64,000 nucleotides of DNA from Pedosphaera sp. (lineage in GTDB: Bacteria > Verrucomicrobiota > Verrucomicrobiia > Limisphaerales > Pedosphaeraceae), in the NCBI GenBank assembly GCA_028293325.1, contig JAQGPA010000179.1, positions 27,942-91,941 on the forward strand, read 5' to 3'. Positions 26,942-36,519 of this stretch are shown here, piece by piece. How positions within the stretch are numbered: position 1 is the first letter of the stretch; each line of letters opens with the position of its first letter. Both the position numbers and the translations under genes were made by a program. The notes under the pieces are model-generated. The model did not search any database and had not been told where the DNA came from. It saw nothing but the letters and a program-made list of their open reading frames with translations.

Positions 26942-28355
26942 GCTCGCCAAACTCGATCAAAAATATGTTTGGCATCCGTTCACACAGATGCGGGACTGGC
27001 TGAGGCGTGAGCCAATTGTTATCATTTCCGGCAAAGGAGCTGCTTTGCGAGATGCGCATGGTAAGACCTATCTTGATGCCAATGCCTCCATCTGGACGAA
27101 TCTGCATGGTCATGGTCACCCCAAGATCAATCGTGCGATTCAAAAGCAGCTCAAGAAAATTGCTCATTCCTCGGCGCTGGGATTGGCCAATGAGCCGGCG
27201 TCATTACTGGCTGAAACATTGATTAAAACGTCGGTTTTGAACCGGACAACTGGAATAAGAAATCCAAAACTATCCAAGGTTTTCTTTTCGGATGATGGTT
27301 CCACGGCGATGGAAGTAGCGCTGAAGCTCGCCTACGTCCACGCTCAGCGCACCAAGCGCACAACACACCCAAGGTTTCTTTCCCTGGAAGGCGCTTACCA
27401 CGGGGATACGGTGGGAGCGGTTGGTCTGGGTCACATCGATTTGTTCCATAAGGCCTATGCCGGACTATTATTCAAGACTGACAAGGTGTTGGCTCCCTAC
27501 TGTTACCGTTGCCCTTTTAATCGAGCCCGACCGGAACGCGCGGATGCCCGCGAGTATCGCAAATGCAATCATGAATGCATTGATCAGGTCGAAAAAAAGT
27601 TTGCGGCGCAGAAGCGAAAGGGAAATCCCTACGCCGCTTTCGTAGTCGAGCCGCTGATGCAAGGCGCGGCAGGGATGATTCCCCAACCGCACGGATGGCT
27701 CCGTAAGGTGGCGGAAATCGTTCGTGGCAATGGGGCGCAATTGATTGCGGACGAAGTCATGACTGGATTCGGCAGGACTGGTGTTACTCAGGCCGGAAGC
27801 CTCTTTGCGTGCCATCAGGAGGGAGTGCAGCCTGATTTTCTTGTGGTGGCGAAAGGGCTGACCGGTGGCTATTTGCCCATGGCGGCAACCTTAACAACAC
27901 AAAAGGTCTTTGATGCGTTTCTCGGGGATTATTCCGAATTCAAAACTTTTTTTCACGGGCATAGTTTTACGGGCAATCAATTGGGCGCCGCCGCCGCCGG
28001 GGCCAGCATGGGGATTCTGGCTGAAGCGTCGTCCATTCGCGGGCGGCAGCGATTGCAGCAGGATATCGCAGAAGGGTTGCAATCGCTCTGGACGCTGCCT
28101 CAGGTCGGGGATATTCGACAGGTTGGGTTGGTGACGGGAATCGAGCTCGTCCGCAATTGGAAAACGCGCGCGCCGTTTGCGCTGCGCGAAAAGGCTGGGA
28201 TCCGTGTATGCGAAGCGATGGCCCGCCGGGGAGTGCTAACGCGCCCCATCGGCAACGTGATCGTGATAATGCCACCGTACTGCACGACCCAGCAACAAGC
28301 TGGAAACATTTTTGCGGCGCTCAACAAATCAATTCGTGAAGCTTTGGGTGAGTAA
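26934..28355 (+). CDS. bioA: Adenosylmethionine-8-amino-7-oxononanoate aminotransferase
   Basis: 473 residues. The N-terminal WHPFTQMRDW is characteristic of BioA, with the region SLEGAYHGDTVGAVGLG, DEVMTGFGRTG and PLP-lysine motif VVAKGLTGGYLPM. A CYRCPFNRA segment with a nearby KCNHEC is found in many BioA/BioK proteins. It converts KAPA to DAPA. It overlaps bioF by 8 bp. bioB and bioD are not in the window. Confidence 0.92.
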   Translation: MHKLAKLDQKYVWHPFTQMRDWLRREPIVIISGKGAALRDAHGKTYLDANASIWTNLHGHGHPKINRAIQKQLKKIAHSSALGLANEPASLLAETLIKTSVLNRTTGIRNPKLSKVFFSDDGSTAMEVALKLAYVHAQRTKRTTHPRFLSLEGAYHGDTVGAVGLGHIDLFHKAYAGLLFKTDKVLAPYCYRCPFNRARPERADAREYRKCNHECIDQVEKKFAAQKRKGNPYAAFVVEPLMQGAAGMIPQPHGWLRKVAEIVRGNGAQLIADEVMTGFGRTGVTQAGSLFACHQEGVQPDFLVVAKGLTGGYLPMAATLTTQKVFDAFLGDYSEFKTFFHGHSFTGNQLGAAAAGASMGILAEASSIRGRQRLQQDIAEGLQSLWTLPQVGDIRQVGLVTGIELVRNWKTRAPFALREKAGIRVCEAMARRGVLTRPIGNVIVIMPPYCTTQQQAGNIFAALNKSIREALGE

Positions 28356-28375
28356 GCCGGCTTTTCGCCCTGGTT

Positions 28376-30538
28376 TTAACTGTCCAGGATTTGCCGGACT
28401 TTGCGCGCCAGCATTCCTACGGTATAAGGCTTGGCGAGAAAGTTAACGCCCTGACTGAGTCCGCCGTTTGCAACTGTATCCTCCGTATAACCTGAACAAA
28501 ACAGAACCCGGGTGTGCGGTGATACGCTCTGCATTGCTTCGGCCAAGTCCTTACCGCCCATTTCCGGCATTACCACGTCCGTGACCAAAATATCAATTTG
28601 CTTGCTGTATTTGGCATACACGAGATTCAGAGCCTGCCGACCGTTGGGGGCGGCTAGCACATTGTAACCCAATTCCGTCAGGAACATCATGCCAAGTTCA
28701 CGCAACATCGGTTCGTCTTCCACCAACAACACGGTCTCGCTCCCACGTGGAATTTCCTGCGGGTCGTCAGATTTCTTGATGACCTCGGCCGGATCATCGA
28801 CTCTGGGCAGATAGACTTTGAAAGTGGTGCCCTGCCCTATTTCGCTGTAAACCGCAATATGCCCCCGGCTCTGCTTGACGATGCCGTGACAAGTCGCCAG
28901 TCCAAGCCCAGTGCCCTTGCCCATTTCCTTGGTGGTGAAAAACGGCTCGAACAGGCGGATTAGCACTTCCGGCGGAATTCCCGTTCCGTTGTCGCTGACG
29001 GCCAGCATGACATAATCACCGGGAATAACTTCGGCGCGATGACGGGCGTATTCTTCATCCAAAGTCACATTATCGGTTTCAATGGTAAGTTTTCCACCTT
29101 TGGGCATGGCGTCGCGCGCGTTCACGGCAAGATTCAAAATGACTTGCTCAATTTGCCCCGGGTCAGCTTTCACCCGACCTAAATTTGGATTGGGAATTGT
29201 CACCAATCTTACGTCTTCACCCAGCAACCGTCGTAACATTTTATCCATTTCCGCGATGCTGGTATTAAGGCTGAGCACGCGCGGTTCAAGCATTTGTTTG
29301 CGTCCGAAAGCGAGAAGTTGACGGGTCAGGGCGGCGGCGCGAATGGCCGCCTGTTTAATGCCGGTGCCGCTGGAATAAAGGGGATCCTCAGGACGGATGC
29401 GCATCAGCATCATGTCTGAATAGCCAAGGATGGCGGTGAGAATGTTGTTAAAATCATGGGCCACACCGGCAGCAAGCTGGCCAATGGCCTGCACTTTTTG
29501 GGCCTGGAGGAATTGTTGTTCAAGCCCTCTGCGTTCCGTGACGTCGCGCGAGTTGAAGACGATGGCGGCGACGGTCGGATCATTAACCAGATTATTGCCC
29601 ACGCCTTCGAGGATGCGCCAGGAACCGTTCTTGTGCCGGAACCGAAAACTAAACTGCGGTGTATTGCCCTGTTTTTGCAACGCGTCACCGAAAATTTGCG
29701 TCACATGCGGCAAATCTTCCGGATGGACAAACTCGAAAACATTTCGGCCGGTGTATTCCTCCGGTTTATAGCCGAGAATTTGCTCAACGGAGGAGCTTTC
29801 ATAGAGAATGGTGCCGTCAGGCCGAAGAATTGTTATCAGATCCAGGGAGCTTTCGGTGAGTCGACGAAAATAAACTTCGCTATGTTGCAAAGCCTGACCG
29901 ATAAACTGACGCTCAATGACACGGCCAAGCTGAGTTCCCAATTGCGTCATGATTTGCAACAGATCGGCATCCGGTTCCTGCGAATCGCGGGAAAAGAATT
30001 CGACCACGCCCACGACTTTAGAACCGATCAAAAGCGGAAAGCCAAACCCCGATTTCAGTCCAAAGGCTCGAGCCACGTCCGCCTGCGGAAAACTTTGATC
30101 TGCGCAAATATCCGCAACCCAGATGGGTTTGCCGGCGCGCAAGACTTGCCCCGGAATCCCCACACCGGCAGTAAAGCGAGTGCGCTCGGTGAGAATTCGA
30201 AATTCCTTGAATCGCCGGCCATGCTCCAGATGTCGGATAGGCAAACACACCAATTCGTCCGCAGCTTTTTGTTCACGAAGATAAGCCTGCCCGACCGGCC
30301 AGCCGGTAAAGGCACATATTTTGTCCACCGCGATTTGCATCGCCTCTTCGATGCTCACCGCCTCATTGGCGGCAACAGTGATAGCTTGGAGCAGTTCCAG
30401 GCCACGCTTTTGATTGCGCAATTCCAGCAGGAACTGTTCAGCAATGGCTTCCGCCTCCAGCCGTATCCGGCGTTCGGTTTCGACCGCCGCTTTCAGCCGC
30501 TCGCATTCCTGCTCCAAGATGCTACTTTGTCCAGTCAT
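28376..30538 (-). CDS. Hybrid sensor kinase: GAF-PAS-HisKA-HATPase-receiver
   Basis: 720 residues. A coiled coil (1-45) leads to a GAF domain (about 46-215), a PAS domain (about 222-345), HisKA with the site GVAHDFNNILT (His about 361), HATPase_c with SDNGTGIPPE and GKGTGLGLATCHGIV, and a C-terminal receiver with Asp in TDVVMPEMGG (about residue 654). No membrane segment is seen, so sensing is cytosolic. It follows the acetate-symporter pair on the same strand, suggesting that it could respond to or control carboxylate uptake; this is inferred from position only. Confidence 0.92.
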   Translation of the reverse strand: MTGQSSILEQECERLKAAVETERRIRLEAEAIAEQFLLELRNQKRGLELLQAITVAANEAVSIEEAMQIAVDKICAFTGWPVGQAYLREQKAADELVCLPIRHLEHGRRFKEFRILTERTRFTAGVGIPGQVLRAGKPIWVADICADQSFPQADVARAFGLKSGFGFPLLIGSKVVGVVEFFSRDSQEPDADLLQIMTQLGTQLGRVIERQFIGQALQHSEVYFRRLTESSLDLITILRPDGTILYESSSVEQILGYKPEEYTGRNVFEFVHPEDLPHVTQIFGDALQKQGNTPQFSFRFRHKNGSWRILEGVGNNLVNDPTVAAIVFNSRDVTERRGLEQQFLQAQKVQAIGQLAAGVAHDFNNILTAILGYSDMMLMRIRPEDPLYSSGTGIKQAAIRAAALTRQLLAFGRKQMLEPRVLSLNTSIAEMDKMLRRLLGEDVRLVTIPNPNLGRVKADPGQIEQVILNLAVNARDAMPKGGKLTIETDNVTLDEEYARHRAEVIPGDYVMLAVSDNGTGIPPEVLIRLFEPFFTTKEMGKGTGLGLATCHGIVKQSRGHIAVYSEIGQGTTFKVYLPRVDDPAEVIKKSDDPQEIPRGSETVLLVEDEPMLRELGMMFLTELGYNVLAAPNGRQALNLVYAKYSKQIDILVTDVVMPEMGGKDLAEAMQSVSPHTRVLFCSGYTEDTVANGGLSQGVNFLAKPYTVGMLARKVRQILDS

Positions 30539-30905
30539 TGTTCAGCCTATGTTTCAACGGGCCAAAGACACCACTTTTCGTGCCAGAATTTGACTGCTCC
30601 AAACAACGAAGCCAACCATGCATGTCCTACAGGCATCGGGAGTTCCATAGGGGGCTTCAGGCCAAAAATACGAGGATTTAGTGCGGGAATAGCCAGTTAG
30701 TTCGCCCTTGTTCAAAGTGAGCTGAAGCATCCCTGTTGGGGACTGCCCCAAAAATTGCTGTAAGTGTCCAATCTAACCTCATTTACGGGCACCAATATTG
30801 GACTTGGACACCAAAAACTCCATCCTAGGTGTCATTGGGAGTCAGCGAACTTGGATGGCTGTTACCGCCGGATTTCGATGCTGAGTTGTGCCTGCGCTCT
30901 GGAGC
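30539..30905. other. Gene-free gap with inverted repeats
   Basis: 367 bp without a convincing gene between the actP-like gene and the hybrid kinase, both read leftwards. It holds TTCCATAGGGGGCTTCAGG (30643-30661), the palindrome TTGGGG-ACTG-CCCCAA (30736-30751) and the inverted repeat GTGTCCAA (30764-30771) / TTGGACAC (30804-30811). It probably contains the kinase promoter and regulatory sites. Confidence 0.5.
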
Positions 30906-32744
30906 TCAGTGAGCCAGATGCTCCTGAATATATTCCTGTTTCAATCCGAGCTCTTCCGGGGCATGCAACACGAGCATTTTCATGCGAATGTCGGGCGGGA
31001 TTTCCTGTTTCGTCAGCTTGGAAACAATGACCATGAGTGTGATGGCGAGCGGGACGGACCAGATGGCGGGTTGTTCGCTAAGGATTCGCCACAGGGGATG
31101 GGCGGCCCAAAAAGTTTCGAGTGAATTGGCCTTTAGGGTTGCGAGCCAGCCGGGCATGGTGTCCGCGGTGTATTTGCCCGACATGGTCACGACGAAGGTG
31201 GTATAACTCGTCAGGGAAATACCGACGAGAGCCAGCAACCCGCCAGTCAACATCCCGGTCGCTGCGCCACGCATGGTCATGCGCCGCCACCAGACACTCA
31301 TGAACAGCAAGGGGAAATAACTGGAGGCCGCGATGGCAAATGCCTGCCCCACCATGAAGTTAATTTCAAAGTTCTCCACTAAAGTGCCCAGCAGAACCGC
31401 CACAGTGCCAATGATCACGGCGGCTATTTTGAACGCACGCAGGCGTTGTTCAGACGTGGATTTGGGGCGCAGGATGCGGCCATACACGTCGTGCGCCAAG
31501 GCGCCGGTCATGCTAACGAGCAACCCGCTAAAAGTACTCATAAAAGCCGCGAAAGCGCCGGCGCAAGCCACCCCGCTCAGAATCGAACCGAGCACGCCGT
31601 AGCGTTCACGGAGGATGGCGGGTAATTTCAGCACGATGCCATCTGTGCCCTTCACCCCGCTGACCCCATTATAAAGTTCAGGCATGATATTCCGGCCAAC
31701 CACGCCGAACATAGGTGGGAAGAGATAAAACACGCCGATTAGAACCATCACCCACATGGTGGTGCGTTTCGCCGCGGTGCCATTGGGATTGGTATAGAAA
31801 CGCACGAGAATATGCGGCAAGCCCGCTGTGCCGCACACCAAGGCAATAATGAGCGAGTAGGTGTACAACAGCGAGTAAGGTCGGCTTTCCACAACTGATA
31901 GTTTTGCCGCTTTGGCTGCTTTGGTAGTCAGCGGGCCAAAGGGATTGAGCCAGGATTCATCATTGGGCGCCTTGGCAGGAAGCGTCCTTCGGATTGCACC
32001 CGATTCATTGGCAGAGCTAAATGGCACCGGAGCATTGGTCGCCGCGCCAGACGCCTGATAGAGCGCAGATGGGGGCGTCGATTTGTCATTCCGAGCCAAA
32101 TGCGCTCCATAGTTGCCATAGACCGCCATCAGCACAAAGATCGGCACGGAGATGGCAAACATCTTGACCCAATATTGAACGGCCTGCACCAGCGTGATGC
32201 CTTTCATGCCGCCCAAGGCCACGTTCAATGTGATTACCGCACCCACCAGCGCCACCCCCACCCAATAAGGCAAGTCCGGAAAAATATAATGCAACGTGGT
32301 GCCGGCCCCTTTCATCTGCGGCATCGTGTAGAAAAATCCGATGAACAAAACAAACACGACGGCGATTTTGCGAAATAGCGGCGAATCAAACCGGCCTTCG
32401 GCAAAATCAGGAATCGTATAAGCCCCAAACCGCCGCAATGGCCCGGCGATGAACAGCAACAGGAATAAATAGCCGCACGCATAACAAACTGGATACCACA
32501 ACGCGTCGTAACCGGATGACATCACCATGCCAGCGATGCCCATGAAAGAAGCGGCGCTTAGATATTCTCCTGAGATCGCGGATGCGTTCCAACCGACCGA
32601 TACGGACCGGCCGGCCACAAAGAAGTCACTGGCGGTTTTTGACCTGCGGGCTGACCAGAACCCCATGGCGATGGTCACCAGAACGGTAACCATCGAAAAG
32701 GTGAGAATCCAGGGATCGACAGTTATGGCAAGGAACGGAGTCAT
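30906..32744 (-). CDS. actP: Cation/acetate symporter, SSS family
   Basis: 612 residues with about 13 transmembrane helices. GEYLSAASFMGIAG near the start and the sodium-site region GLPHILVRFYTN are as in ActP. A hydrophilic insert of about 60 residues (about 215-280) lies before GLPHILVRFY. It imports acetate or other short carboxylates with a cation. Its start overlaps the DUF485 stop by 4 bp (ATGA), the typical yjcH-actP pairing. The exact substrate is not fixed by sequence. Confidence 0.88.
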   Translation of the reverse strand: MTPFLAITVDPWILTFSMVTVLVTIAMGFWSARRSKTASDFFVAGRSVSVGWNASAISGEYLSAASFMGIAGMVMSSGYDALWYPVCYACGYLFLLLFIAGPLRRFGAYTIPDFAEGRFDSPLFRKIAVVFVLFIGFFYTMPQMKGAGTTLHYIFPDLPYWVGVALVGAVITLNVALGGMKGITLVQAVQYWVKMFAISVPIFVLMAVYGNYGAHLARNDKSTPPSALYQASGAATNAPVPFSSANESGAIRRTLPAKAPNDESWLNPFGPLTTKAAKAAKLSVVESRPYSLLYTYSLIIALVCGTAGLPHILVRFYTNPNGTAAKRTTMWVMVLIGVFYLFPPMFGVVGRNIMPELYNGVSGVKGTDGIVLKLPAILRERYGVLGSILSGVACAGAFAAFMSTFSGLLVSMTGALAHDVYGRILRPKSTSEQRLRAFKIAAVIIGTVAVLLGTLVENFEINFMVGQAFAIAASSYFPLLFMSVWWRRMTMRGAATGMLTGGLLALVGISLTSYTTFVVTMSGKYTADTMPGWLATLKANSLETFWAAHPLWRILSEQPAIWSVPLAITLMVIVSKLTKQEIPPDIRMKMLVLHAPEELGLKQEYIQEHLAH

Positions 32745-33079
32745 GGGTGAGTTGCCGGCGGGCCAGTCTGTTTTTGTTCAGCCACCATGACTTCCCTCAC
32801 CTCGGCGTCTTCGAGGGCGATCGATCGTTTGATGAAAATCCAGGCGATAATCCATACGAGCGGGAAGAAGAGCACGCCGAGAATCAACCAGGTCAGGGGA
32901 AAACCAAACACACGCATAGCCATGGCTTCGGGAAAGAAATAATTTGCCAGGGGCAGGAGAAAAAGAGCCGCAAAAAAGACTGCTGCGCAGGCAACGGAAA
33001 GTTTGAGTTGGCGACGCATCAGCGCGTGCAAGAACTCCTCGCTATGGATCTCAATTTTGCCTGATTCGGGAGTATTCAC
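32741..33079 (-). CDS. DUF485 membrane protein (YjcH-like)
   Basis: 112 residues with two transmembrane helices (about 30-50 and 60-82) following a basic RRQLKLS region; starts with GTG. DUF485 proteins are encoded directly before ActP-type symporters and are thought to be accessory subunits. Here the stop overlaps the symporter start by 4 bp, so the two are coupled. Confidence 0.88.
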   Translation of the reverse strand: MNTPESGKIEIHSEEFLHALMRRQLKLSVACAAVFFAALFLLPLANYFFPEAMAMRVFGFPLTWLILGVLFFPLVWIIAWIFIKRSIALEDAEVREVMVAEQKQTGPPATHP

Positions 33080-33264
33080 GGAGTCGGTTTAGCAGAGAGC
33101 CACCCTGGTTGGCAATGGTGGTCTGGTTGCGTCAGGCTGGTATTCCTACGGCTAATGCTTTAGCTTAAAAATCGGTCGCCAGCTAATTTCGACCGGACGG
33201 CTCCCGGGTAGGATAAAGTTTCCCAGTTGACGCCTGCGCAAAACGGCAATTACATTGGCAAACC

Positions 33265-34026
33265 ATGGCAGAACATGAAGAATCTTCGTCCGCGACACGC
33301 CAGCATCATGAACAAATGCTGAAACTGGTTGCCAAGGGATTCTACAATGAACTCATCAATTATGGGGTCAATGAGGCGGACGTCCTGGCGGTGGCGGGGC
33401 ATCTACTGGACAACGTCATGCAAAAGAGCAGTTCCACCAACAAGGAGACTGAGTATTACAATCGGCTCTTTGCCATCAAAGACGTGAAAGACGAGTGGGC
33501 GGCAGCAAAGCGACTGACACTGCAAGAGGTGAGCATCGCGCCGTTGAGTCCGAGCCTGGTTCCACAAATCGTGAACTGGCTGCGAGAGCCTGCAACCCGG
33601 GAAAGTTTTTATCCCAGATTCCCGGACTCAAAAGAGGACCTGGCCAATTATTTTCAGGCGCCCACGCGCGAGTATTTTTCGATTTTCCAGCAACAAAAAC
33701 TGGCCGGCATTATCGGAGCGGAAAATATTCACCTTGAATCCGCACGACTGGAGATGCGGAAGCTGGTGGGGGACCCGGAATTGCATGGCAAGGGGATTGG
33801 CAAACGGGCGACATTTCTATTTCTTTATCACTCGTTTGTGATCCGTAAATCCCGGAAGGTTTTTCTGCATTCGCTGGACATCAATATTCGAAACATCAAC
33901 CTGAACGGCAAATTTGGGTTTGAGTTGGAAGGGGTGTTTCTGGAGGAAGCCATGATACAGGGCAAATGGCGGGATGTTGTCCGGATGGCCCTGGCCGGTC
34001 CGGTGTGGCTGGAATTGTTTTCTTAA
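33265..34026 (+). CDS. GNAT acetyltransferase with helical N-terminal region
   Basis: 253 residues. The first 85 residues form a helical, charged extension (KLVAKGFYNELINYGVNEADVLAVAGHLLDN). The C-terminal 165 residues are a GNAT domain, with the acetyl-CoA region PELHGKGIGKRATFLF and NIRNINLNGKFGFELEGVF, as in RimJ/RimL-like enzymes. The acceptor may be a protein N-terminus or a small amine. The N-terminal extension is unusual and could be a partner-binding part. Confidence 0.8.
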   Translation: MAEHEESSSATRQHHEQMLKLVAKGFYNELINYGVNEADVLAVAGHLLDNVMQKSSSTNKETEYYNRLFAIKDVKDEWAAAKRLTLQEVSIAPLSPSLVPQIVNWLREPATRESFYPRFPDSKEDLANYFQAPTREYFSIFQQQKLAGIIGAENIHLESARLEMRKLVGDPELHGKGIGKRATFLFLYHSFVIRKSRKVFLHSLDINIRNINLNGKFGFELEGVFLEEAMIQGKWRDVVRMALAGPVWLELFS

Positions 34027-34046
34027 GTTGCAGAGAGAGATCTTTT

Positions 34047-34463
34047 CTATTCAGTCTCCGCCAAGGTCATCAAGCGATGAAACTGGGTTTCCGTCAACGG
34101 CGTCACTGACAATCGCGAGTGGCGCACCAGCAACATTTCCTTGAGCACCTTGTCCGACTTCATTGTCTCCAGCGCAACTGGCCGCACCAGCGCCTTCACC
34201 GGGATCAAATCCACCGCCGACCAATCACCCTCGGTCGCCGTCGCGTCTGCGTAAGCCTCTTTGTTCACCCGCGCCAGCCCCACAGCCTGCTTCTCGCTGA
34301 CGCTGTGATAGAACAACACCAGGTCGCCCTGCTTCATCGCGCGAAGATTGTTCCGCGCTTGATAATTCCTCACTCCCGTCCAGGCAGCGCGCCCCTCCTT
34401 GACAAACCCAGCCCAAGAATAAGCTTCCGGTTCCGATTTCACCAGCCAATAGTTTTTAGCCAT
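34047..34463 (-). CDS. EVE domain protein
   Basis: 138 residues from the ATG at 34463 (MAKNYWLVKSEPEAYSW). The motif YWLVKSEP, then WTGVRNYQARNNLRAMKQGDLVLFYHS, and VGLARV define an EVE domain (PUA-like fold). EVE proteins bind modified bases in DNA or RNA. Usual length is 130-150 residues. An upstream extension to 34967 is not domain-like and overlaps the opposite-strand YggS gene, so it is dropped. Confidence 0.9.
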   Translation of the reverse strand: MAKNYWLVKSEPEAYSWAGFVKEGRAAWTGVRNYQARNNLRAMKQGDLVLFYHSVSEKQAVGLARVNKEAYADATATEGDWSAVDLIPVKALVRPVALETMKSDKVLKEMLLVRHSRLSVTPLTETQFHRLMTLAETE

Positions 34464-34572
34464 AACGAAATTTCTGTTCCCAGCAAACCAAATCAATTCC
34501 GCTGGCGCGAGCAAGAAATCAAAAACAAAATTTCCTGTTTCATCCCAGTTGAACCTGTGGCTTAATTTCCCC

Positions 34573-35289
34573 ATGGATTTAGCGGCAAATTTGGAACGAC
34601 TCCAACAACGAATTAACGCGGCGTGTGAACGCGCCGGGCGGAACCCGGAATCCGTGGTCCTGCAGGCGGTCAGCAAGGGGCAACCGTCGGAGATGGTCCG
34701 TGCTGCCGCAGAACTTGGACTGACTTTGTTTGGCGAAAACAAGGTGCAGGAGGCAAAAATAAAAATCGGACAATGTCCGGGCAACCTGCATTGGCACATG
34801 ATTGGACACTTGCAGTCCAACAAATGCCGGGATGCCGTGCAGTTGTTTGGCATGATCCAGAGCGTGGACAGCCTCAGCCTGGCGGAGGAAATTGACAAAT
34901 GGGCGGACAAGCGGGCCAAAACAATGCCGATCTTGCTCGAAGTGAATGTGGCCGGTGAGTCCAGCAAGTTCGGTTACCCACCGGCCAAGTTGCTGGCGGA
35001 ATTGGAACGGATTAACGCGCTGAGAAGAATTGAGGTTCATGGGCTCATGACGGTGGCACCCTGGTCAGCAGAATCAGAGAAGGTGCGGCCGGTCTTCCGA
35101 CAATTGCGCGAGTTGAAAGAGCAATGCGAACAAATCCTGGGCGCCCCCCTGCCCCACCTGAGCATGGGAATGAGCGGTGATTTTGAAGTCGCAGTTGAAG
35201 AAGGTTCCACGCTGATCCGGGTGGGAACAGCCCTCTTCGGACCCCGCAACCGGGCCAAAAGAGAGTCGTCTGAACCCACCGACATCTGA
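34573..35289 (+). CDS. YggS/PROSC family PLP-binding protein
   Basis: 238 residues from the ATG at 34573 (MDLAANLERLQQRINAACERAG); a start at 34549 is also possible. AVSKGQP holds the PLP lysine, with GENKVQEAKIKIG, HMIGHLQSNKCRD and SMGMSGDFEVAVEEGSTLIRVGTALFG all as in the family. It keeps free PLP at safe levels and has no known enzyme activity. It runs on the opposite strand to the EVE gene, about 110 bp apart. Confidence 0.93.
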   Translation: MDLAANLERLQQRINAACERAGRNPESVVLQAVSKGQPSEMVRAAAELGLTLFGENKVQEAKIKIGQCPGNLHWHMIGHLQSNKCRDAVQLFGMIQSVDSLSLAEEIDKWADKRAKTMPILLEVNVAGESSKFGYPPAKLLAELERINALRRIEVHGLMTVAPWSAESEKVRPVFRQLRELKEQCEQILGAPLPHLSMGMSGDFEVAVEEGSTLIRVGTALFGPRNRAKRESSEPTDI

Positions 35290-35350
35290 CGGGCAGAACA
35301 CCCACCTTTTTTCAGTTTAATTTTTCACCATTCGCCCGTAAGCTAGATGC

Positions 35351-35653
35351 GTGACTGTCGAAACTTTTAAGCAAGAGATGGAAGAGGCGATCAAGGCCTA
35401 TGACATGTTCATCGTTTGCATTGATAAAACTCCGGACAAGTTCGAAGAGTCATTGGTTTCCCTCATGCAAAAAGCAATAAAAGCTTACGAGACGCGCGGC
35501 CCCAATCTCCGGCATGGCATTGCACTGGACCGGCAGGTGACAATTATCTTAAGTCAGACTGAGGAGGAACGTCCGCTCTGTGGCATTTATTTCAATCTGC
35601 ACTCTCCTTATCAGAAGCAGTCCGCCGTCAAAGCAACCAGCGCCACGAAGTAA
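35351..35653 (+). CDS. Hypothetical protein
   Basis: 100 residues starting with GTG. Mostly helical first half (EEAIKAYDMFIVCIDKTPDKFEESLVSLMQKAIKAYE), then a beta-rich part, no signal peptide. I recognise no family. It lies 61 bp after the YggS gene on the same strand and may be transcribed with it. Confidence 0.6.
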   Translation: MTVETFKQEMEEAIKAYDMFIVCIDKTPDKFEESLVSLMQKAIKAYETRGPNLRHGIALDRQVTIILSQTEEERPLCGIYFNLHSPYQKQSAVKATSATK

Positions 35654-35675
35654 CCGCTATTAAACTGGCGCGAGC

Positions 35676-36059
35676 CTAATCACCCCGGAGATCATCCCCG
35701 GCTTGAACTTCGCCGTTGGTAATATCGGCAACGGTGTTGTCGTCCTGTCGAGGACCGGTGACTTTCACTTCACCAACTTTCAATCCCCGCCGATAAACAT
35801 TCAGACGTTGATCCGCGCCGGGCATGATTCCCAGAGGAAAGTTGAGGATGGCAAACCGGGCGTTGTTGTTCACCTGGACCACCTTCCCAACAAAGCTGGT
35901 TTCCGGCGTGATGATAAGCTTTGAGTTGGGGTTGGCGGAGCCGATTGGCGCCGTCGCCTCGGTTAGGGAGCCAAATTGAGCCGGGGTTTGCTTACTCCGC
36001 GATCGAGCACACCCAACCAGGACAATCCCGCTCAATACCAGACACACAACAAATCTCAT
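35676..36059 (-). CDS. Lipoprotein, small beta-rich domain
   Basis: 127 residues from the ATG at 36059 (MRFVVCLVLSGIVLVGC). The lipobox LVGC predicts lipidation at the Cys at about residue 17. The mature part (VGKVVQVNNNARFAILNFPLG...QRLNVYRRGLKVGEVKVTGP) has the pattern of an SH3-like beta-barrel repeat found in small exported proteins of unknown role. A start at 36098 adds 13 residues and is not preferred. Confidence 0.75.
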   Translation of the reverse strand: MRFVVCLVLSGIVLVGCARSRSKQTPAQFGSLTEATAPIGSANPNSKLIITPETSFVGKVVQVNNNARFAILNFPLGIMPGADQRLNVYRRGLKVGEVKVTGPRQDDNTVADITNGEVQAGDDLRGD

Positions 36060-36132
36060 GGCAGGAGTAAAATGTCGGCCCCCAAAATGGTCAAACAAAA
36101 TGAATAAGCTAAATACAGGTCAGGGGCACAAG

Positions 36133-36498
36133 CTACGTTTCCGTAATAATAGTGTCGGCATGCTCGTAAGCCGGTGCGCAACAACAAAGCAGCATTAACA
36201 CTTCCTTGCCGCTGTTCCACAATTTGTGTTTCTGCCCCGGCGGAATGGCGATGGCATCACCTGATCTCACTTCGCGAATTTCAGTCTCGATGCGAATCCG
36301 TCCCGTGCCACCGGTGATGTAATAAATTTCCTCCGCCTTCGGATGATAATGCTCCTGCGTGCTGCCCCCGATCGGCACCCGCGCCTCGGCCAGACTCTGA
36401 TTGCGGATGGCCGAATTACGATACGCGAGCAACTCCCGAATCTCCGACCCGTCCTTCGTGATGAACGGCGTCACCTCGTTCAAATTTTTTATATCCAT
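36133..36498 (-). CDS. Cupin domain protein
   Basis: 121 residues. Cupin motif 1 is seen in EHYHPKAEEIYYITGGTGRIRI and motif 2 in IPPGQKHKLWNSGKE. The metal ligands are the two His and Glu of motif 1 and the His of motif 2. The substrate is unknown; small single-domain cupins include mannose-6-phosphate isomerase-like and dioxygenase-like proteins. It is encoded just downstream of the EamA transporter in the same direction (gap 21 bp). Confidence 0.88.
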   Translation of the reverse strand: MDIKNLNEVTPFITKDGSEIRELLAYRNSAIRNQSLAEARVPIGGSTQEHYHPKAEEIYYITGGTGRIRIETEIREVRSGDAIAIPPGQKHKLWNSGKEVLMLLCCCAPAYEHADTIITET

Positions 36499-36519
36499 AA
36501 ATAATTTTGGTAGTGTTGC

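Noticed and set aside
29456..30700. Long plus-strand open frame of 414 codons opposite the hybrid kinase
   Set aside because: It mirrors the kinase reading frame, has no recognisable domain, and the kinase on the minus strand is certain.
30736..30751. TTGGGG-ACTG-CCCCAA read as a terminator for actP
   Set aside because: The hairpin is upstream of the kinase rather than after the actP stop on the proper strand with a following T-run; on the minus strand the T-run precedes the stem.
34464..34967. Upstream extension of the EVE-domain frame on the minus strand
   Set aside because: It overlaps the well-supported YggS gene on the other strand, is not EVE-like, and a proper start for the domain exists at 34463.
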